From NCBI GenBank assembly GCA_022747635.1, contig JAKTNV010000078.1, positions 620,001 to 684,000 on the forward strand: a DNA stretch of 64,000 bases. The letters are read 5' to 3'. A program made the position numbers and the translations under genes. Origin of the DNA: Hetaerina americana (lineage: Eukaryota; Arthropoda; Insecta; Odonata; Calopterygidae). Within the stretch, counting starts at the first letter, position 1; every line of letters starts with the position of its first letter. Under the pieces are notes generated by a model. The model saw only the letters and a program-made list of their open reading frames with translations, did no database searches and had not been told where the DNA came from. Shown here one piece after another: positions 62,231 through 64,000 of this stretch.

Positions 62231-62795
62231 CGCGTTCCGTGACGTGGGTCGAGCGTGTAGGTTCGCGTTAACAGAGCTCCTCACTACACCACAGCTCAGA
62301 GCCGACTGCCTTTTTCAGCGTCGCTTGCCAACATACCCCCCTCCAATCGCAGCCCGTCAGAGCGGTGCTGGGCACGCCAGGAGCGGCGGGAAAAAATCAG
62401 TAGTCAGTACACTTATTTTCCGGACGAACCCTGTACAGGTTGCGGATTAGCCTCCTTTCCCTCCAATCTATTCCCATTTTCTGCAATATACTCATTAGTT
62501 TTTCCCAATTATTTCTATCAAATGCTTTTTCTAAATTTACGAAACCAGGAAATACCTCCTGGTTGTATTCTATATTCCTCTCGATTAATAATCTCATTAC
62601 TGCAATGGCATCAAGCGTACCTCTCCCCTTCCTAAACCTAAACTGATCATCCCCTAAGTAATCATTTGCCCTTCTCTCTATCCTTTTGTTTATGATCCTG
62701 AGAACAACTTTAGCTGCATGGGATATCAAACTTATCGTCCTGTAGTCCTCATATGATGTAGCCTTTACCTTTTTCGGAATAGGAACTAAAAATGA

Positions 62796-63329
62796 GTTTT
62801 GTATATATTTTTCTTTTATCTACATTTTGCATAAGTCACATGCTTAGACTTAAAAGGCAATAGATTTTCAATATCTTATTGCTGGCAAAAAGTGTTGACA
62901 GGCATCGAGAATGTAAACACTTCAAAAAATTAGATTTTCGAAGTAAACTAAACAAGCGTACATTAATAAGTCGCATAAAGCTCCTTTATCAAAATAAATC
63001 CAACTGTGCAGAGAGAATGTCATTTTTATTGAAAATATTTAACTTTCTTCCGCCTGATCTTAGTTAACAAGTTTTGAAGTAATTACCAATTTATTTCCAA
63101 TGCATTGATTGTCTAGGAAACCCACGGTTACAGATGATTATAATACCCGAATACCATACTTTTTTGTTAAAATTAAACACAAAAAATCATGATAAGTACG
63201 TATATTAAAAATGTTGGCACATCCTATATTATTTACCTCCCAAAATTAATAGCCATCTCTATCCATTATTTCAGCGTTAAAAGCAAATGTTTACAAGGGC
63301 TTGTGTTTTAACCAAAAAGTAACAACATA
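62796..63329. other. AT-rich DNA, nothing recognised
   Basis: Spacer between family B copy 2 and the next mariner relic. One 62-codon Lys-rich frame has no motif. Confidence 0.5.
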
Positions 63330-64000
63330 CGGTCTGTTCCAAAAGTAGTAGAACTTATTTTTTCCTGGATGGACGGGGTGACGGGCGGTGGTTTCTCTGG
63401 CTGTGTTCGAGGGAGGGGAGTCTCAAGTAAGGTTAAAGGCCGGTGGCAGTTGGCTCCCAGCCTTTGCTGGACGCGGATCGTTTGTTTGCAAAACCTTTAT
63501 AATGCGACCTCGTTACGCTCCGTCATGAACCGGTTATTTAAACAGTTCCATCAAATTTTGAGTGGGGAGTTTTGTTGAGTTGCACAAGTGGTTTCGGGAG
63601 GGTAGAGAACATGTTAAACACACCGAACGTTCATGACGCCTTTAGACCTCAAAAAATTATGAAAATCTTGCAAGAAAGAATGCTTTGCTGGAAAAGGATC
63701 AAAGATTAACTGTTAGCATGGTTTTTAATAAACTGGCATCCCTTAAAGTTATGTACATCGACACGTGACCGAAAACATGGGCATGATAAAGGTATGTGCG
63801 AAGTTGGTGCCGCGAGTTCTATCGGACAAGCGATAGAAAACTCCCACGGAGATCTGCCAAGAGATACTCGACGATGTGAGTGAGGATCCAAATATTTTTA
63901 GACAATGCCCTACTTGACTTTTTTCTCTCACCACGCCTCAAATACGTGCTGAAAAGACGTCTCCACGGCACGGTGGAAGTGTTACAACAGGCCGTGACGG
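63330..64000 (+). pseudogene. Mariner element relic, runs off the window end
   Basis: A TA at 63328-63329 precedes CGGTCTGTTCCAAAAGTAGT, a plausible terminal inverted repeat. Plus-strand fragments then follow mariner transposase order. LHKWFREGREHVKH at about 63578-63620 is the end of the first helix-turn-helix. A DQRLTVSMVFNKLAS-like block lies near 63695-63740. A block resembling the CAKLVPRVLSD segment is at about 63800-63830, and ICQEILDDVSEDPNIF at 63850-63900. Several stops and frameshifts separate them. The catalytic half lies outside the window. It is diverged from the copies at 57.7 and 61.9 kb. Confidence 0.85.

Larger units (their letters stand above)
61877..62433 (-). mobile_element. 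Internally deleted mariner element with perfect terminal inverted repeats
   Basis: The element is 557 bp, bounded by 30-bp inverted repeats that match perfectly (left starts CAGGGTTCGTCCGGAAAATA; right is its reverse complement ending at 62433). It is flanked by TA at 61875-61876 and 62434-62435, the expected target duplication. The interior encodes, on the minus strand, only the start and end of a mariner transposase. Full mariner elements are about 1.3 kb, so the middle has been deleted. Intact ends mean it could in principle be moved by a transposase supplied from elsewhere. Confidence 0.96.
60873..62795 (-). mobile_element. Non-LTR retrotransposon, family B, copy 2, split by a mariner insertion
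   Basis: Read on the minus strand, it starts near 62795 (LVPIPKKVKATSYEDYR), covers the reverse transcriptase fingers, palm and thumb and the C-terminal region, and ends in a 3' UTR with a TAATA-rich tail at about 60873-60895. A 557-bp mariner element (61877-62433) interrupts it in the palm region. Without the insertion it is about 1.37 kb. It is longer at the 5' end than copy 1 but is still truncated and lacks the endonuclease. Its 3' end matches copy 1. Confidence 0.88.
61472..62795 (-). pseudogene. Reverse transcriptase of family B copy 2, interrupted
   Basis: The 5' block (62437-62795) carries ISHAAKVVLRIINKRIERR, DDQFRFRKGRGTLDA, FVNLEKAFDRNNW (catalytic motif A; Asp of the usual FVDLEKAFD altered to Asn) and RRLIRNLY. 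The frame then meets the mariner insertion at the Tyr codon. On the other side it resumes in frame as VRVGNGESGWAVLG, QGCPLSP, then MIKEA followed by a stop where copy 1 has Trp, and VRFADDQALVCQSA for the second catalytic motif. The frame is lost again near 61500. It is dead, but less decayed than copy 1. Confidence 0.85.

Overview
This window looks like intergenic or intronic DNA from an animal, most likely an arthropod. The call rests on very low coding density, AT-rich DNA, long TA microsatellites, relics of mariner-type DNA transposons, non-LTR retrotransposons and tRNA-derived SINEs. I saw no operons, no long intact open reading frames and no rRNA. I cannot fix the species, and most of the 64 kb is unannotatable from sequence alone.

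The only host gene I can argue for lies on the plus strand. A GC-rich, promoter-like island (about 25.24-26.12 kb) ends at a good splice donor. A GC-rich exon at 33.44-33.71 kb has a good acceptor, a start codon in good context, 71 codons and a strong donor. Together they look like a 5' UTR exon, a 7.3 kb intron and the first coding exon of a gene whose remaining exons lie downstream, probably beyond the window. The protein is not recognised; its His/Ser/Pro-rich start resembles the low-complexity N-terminus of a regulatory protein. A possible short exon lies at 4.2 kb. A broken astacin-type metalloprotease fragment lies at 35.6-35.9 kb (minus).

Mobile DNA carries most of the readable information. 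A 5'-truncated, frame-broken non-LTR retrotransposon (family A) occupies 21.64-24.05 kb. Two copies of a second non-LTR family (B) lie at 41.4-42.4 kb and 60.9-62.8 kb; the second was split by a 557-bp mariner derivative with perfect 30-bp terminal inverted repeats and a TA target duplication. Other mariner relics are at 57.75-58.2 kb and 63.33 kb to the window end. A tRNA-derived SINE with a perfect 11-bp target duplication is at 20.5 kb, and an old relative is at 9.2-9.7 kb. A Penelope-like 3' hairpin motif sits between two TA arrays at 28.9 kb.

The most unusual object is a composite element at 42.76-43.32 kb. It has two identical 146-bp units, each carrying a nearly complete tRNA cloverleaf between short inverted repeats. 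One unit lies inside a 39-bp perfect inverted repeat, and the whole is flanked by a 10-12 bp direct repeat. Other structures are a 78-bp-arm inverted repeat at 11.6 kb and a pair of 118-bp direct repeats at 54.7 and 55.4 kb. A series of GC-rich islands (about 1.6, 8, 19.5, 25.2, 40.4 and 56.2 kb) shows strong purine/pyrimidine strand asymmetry.
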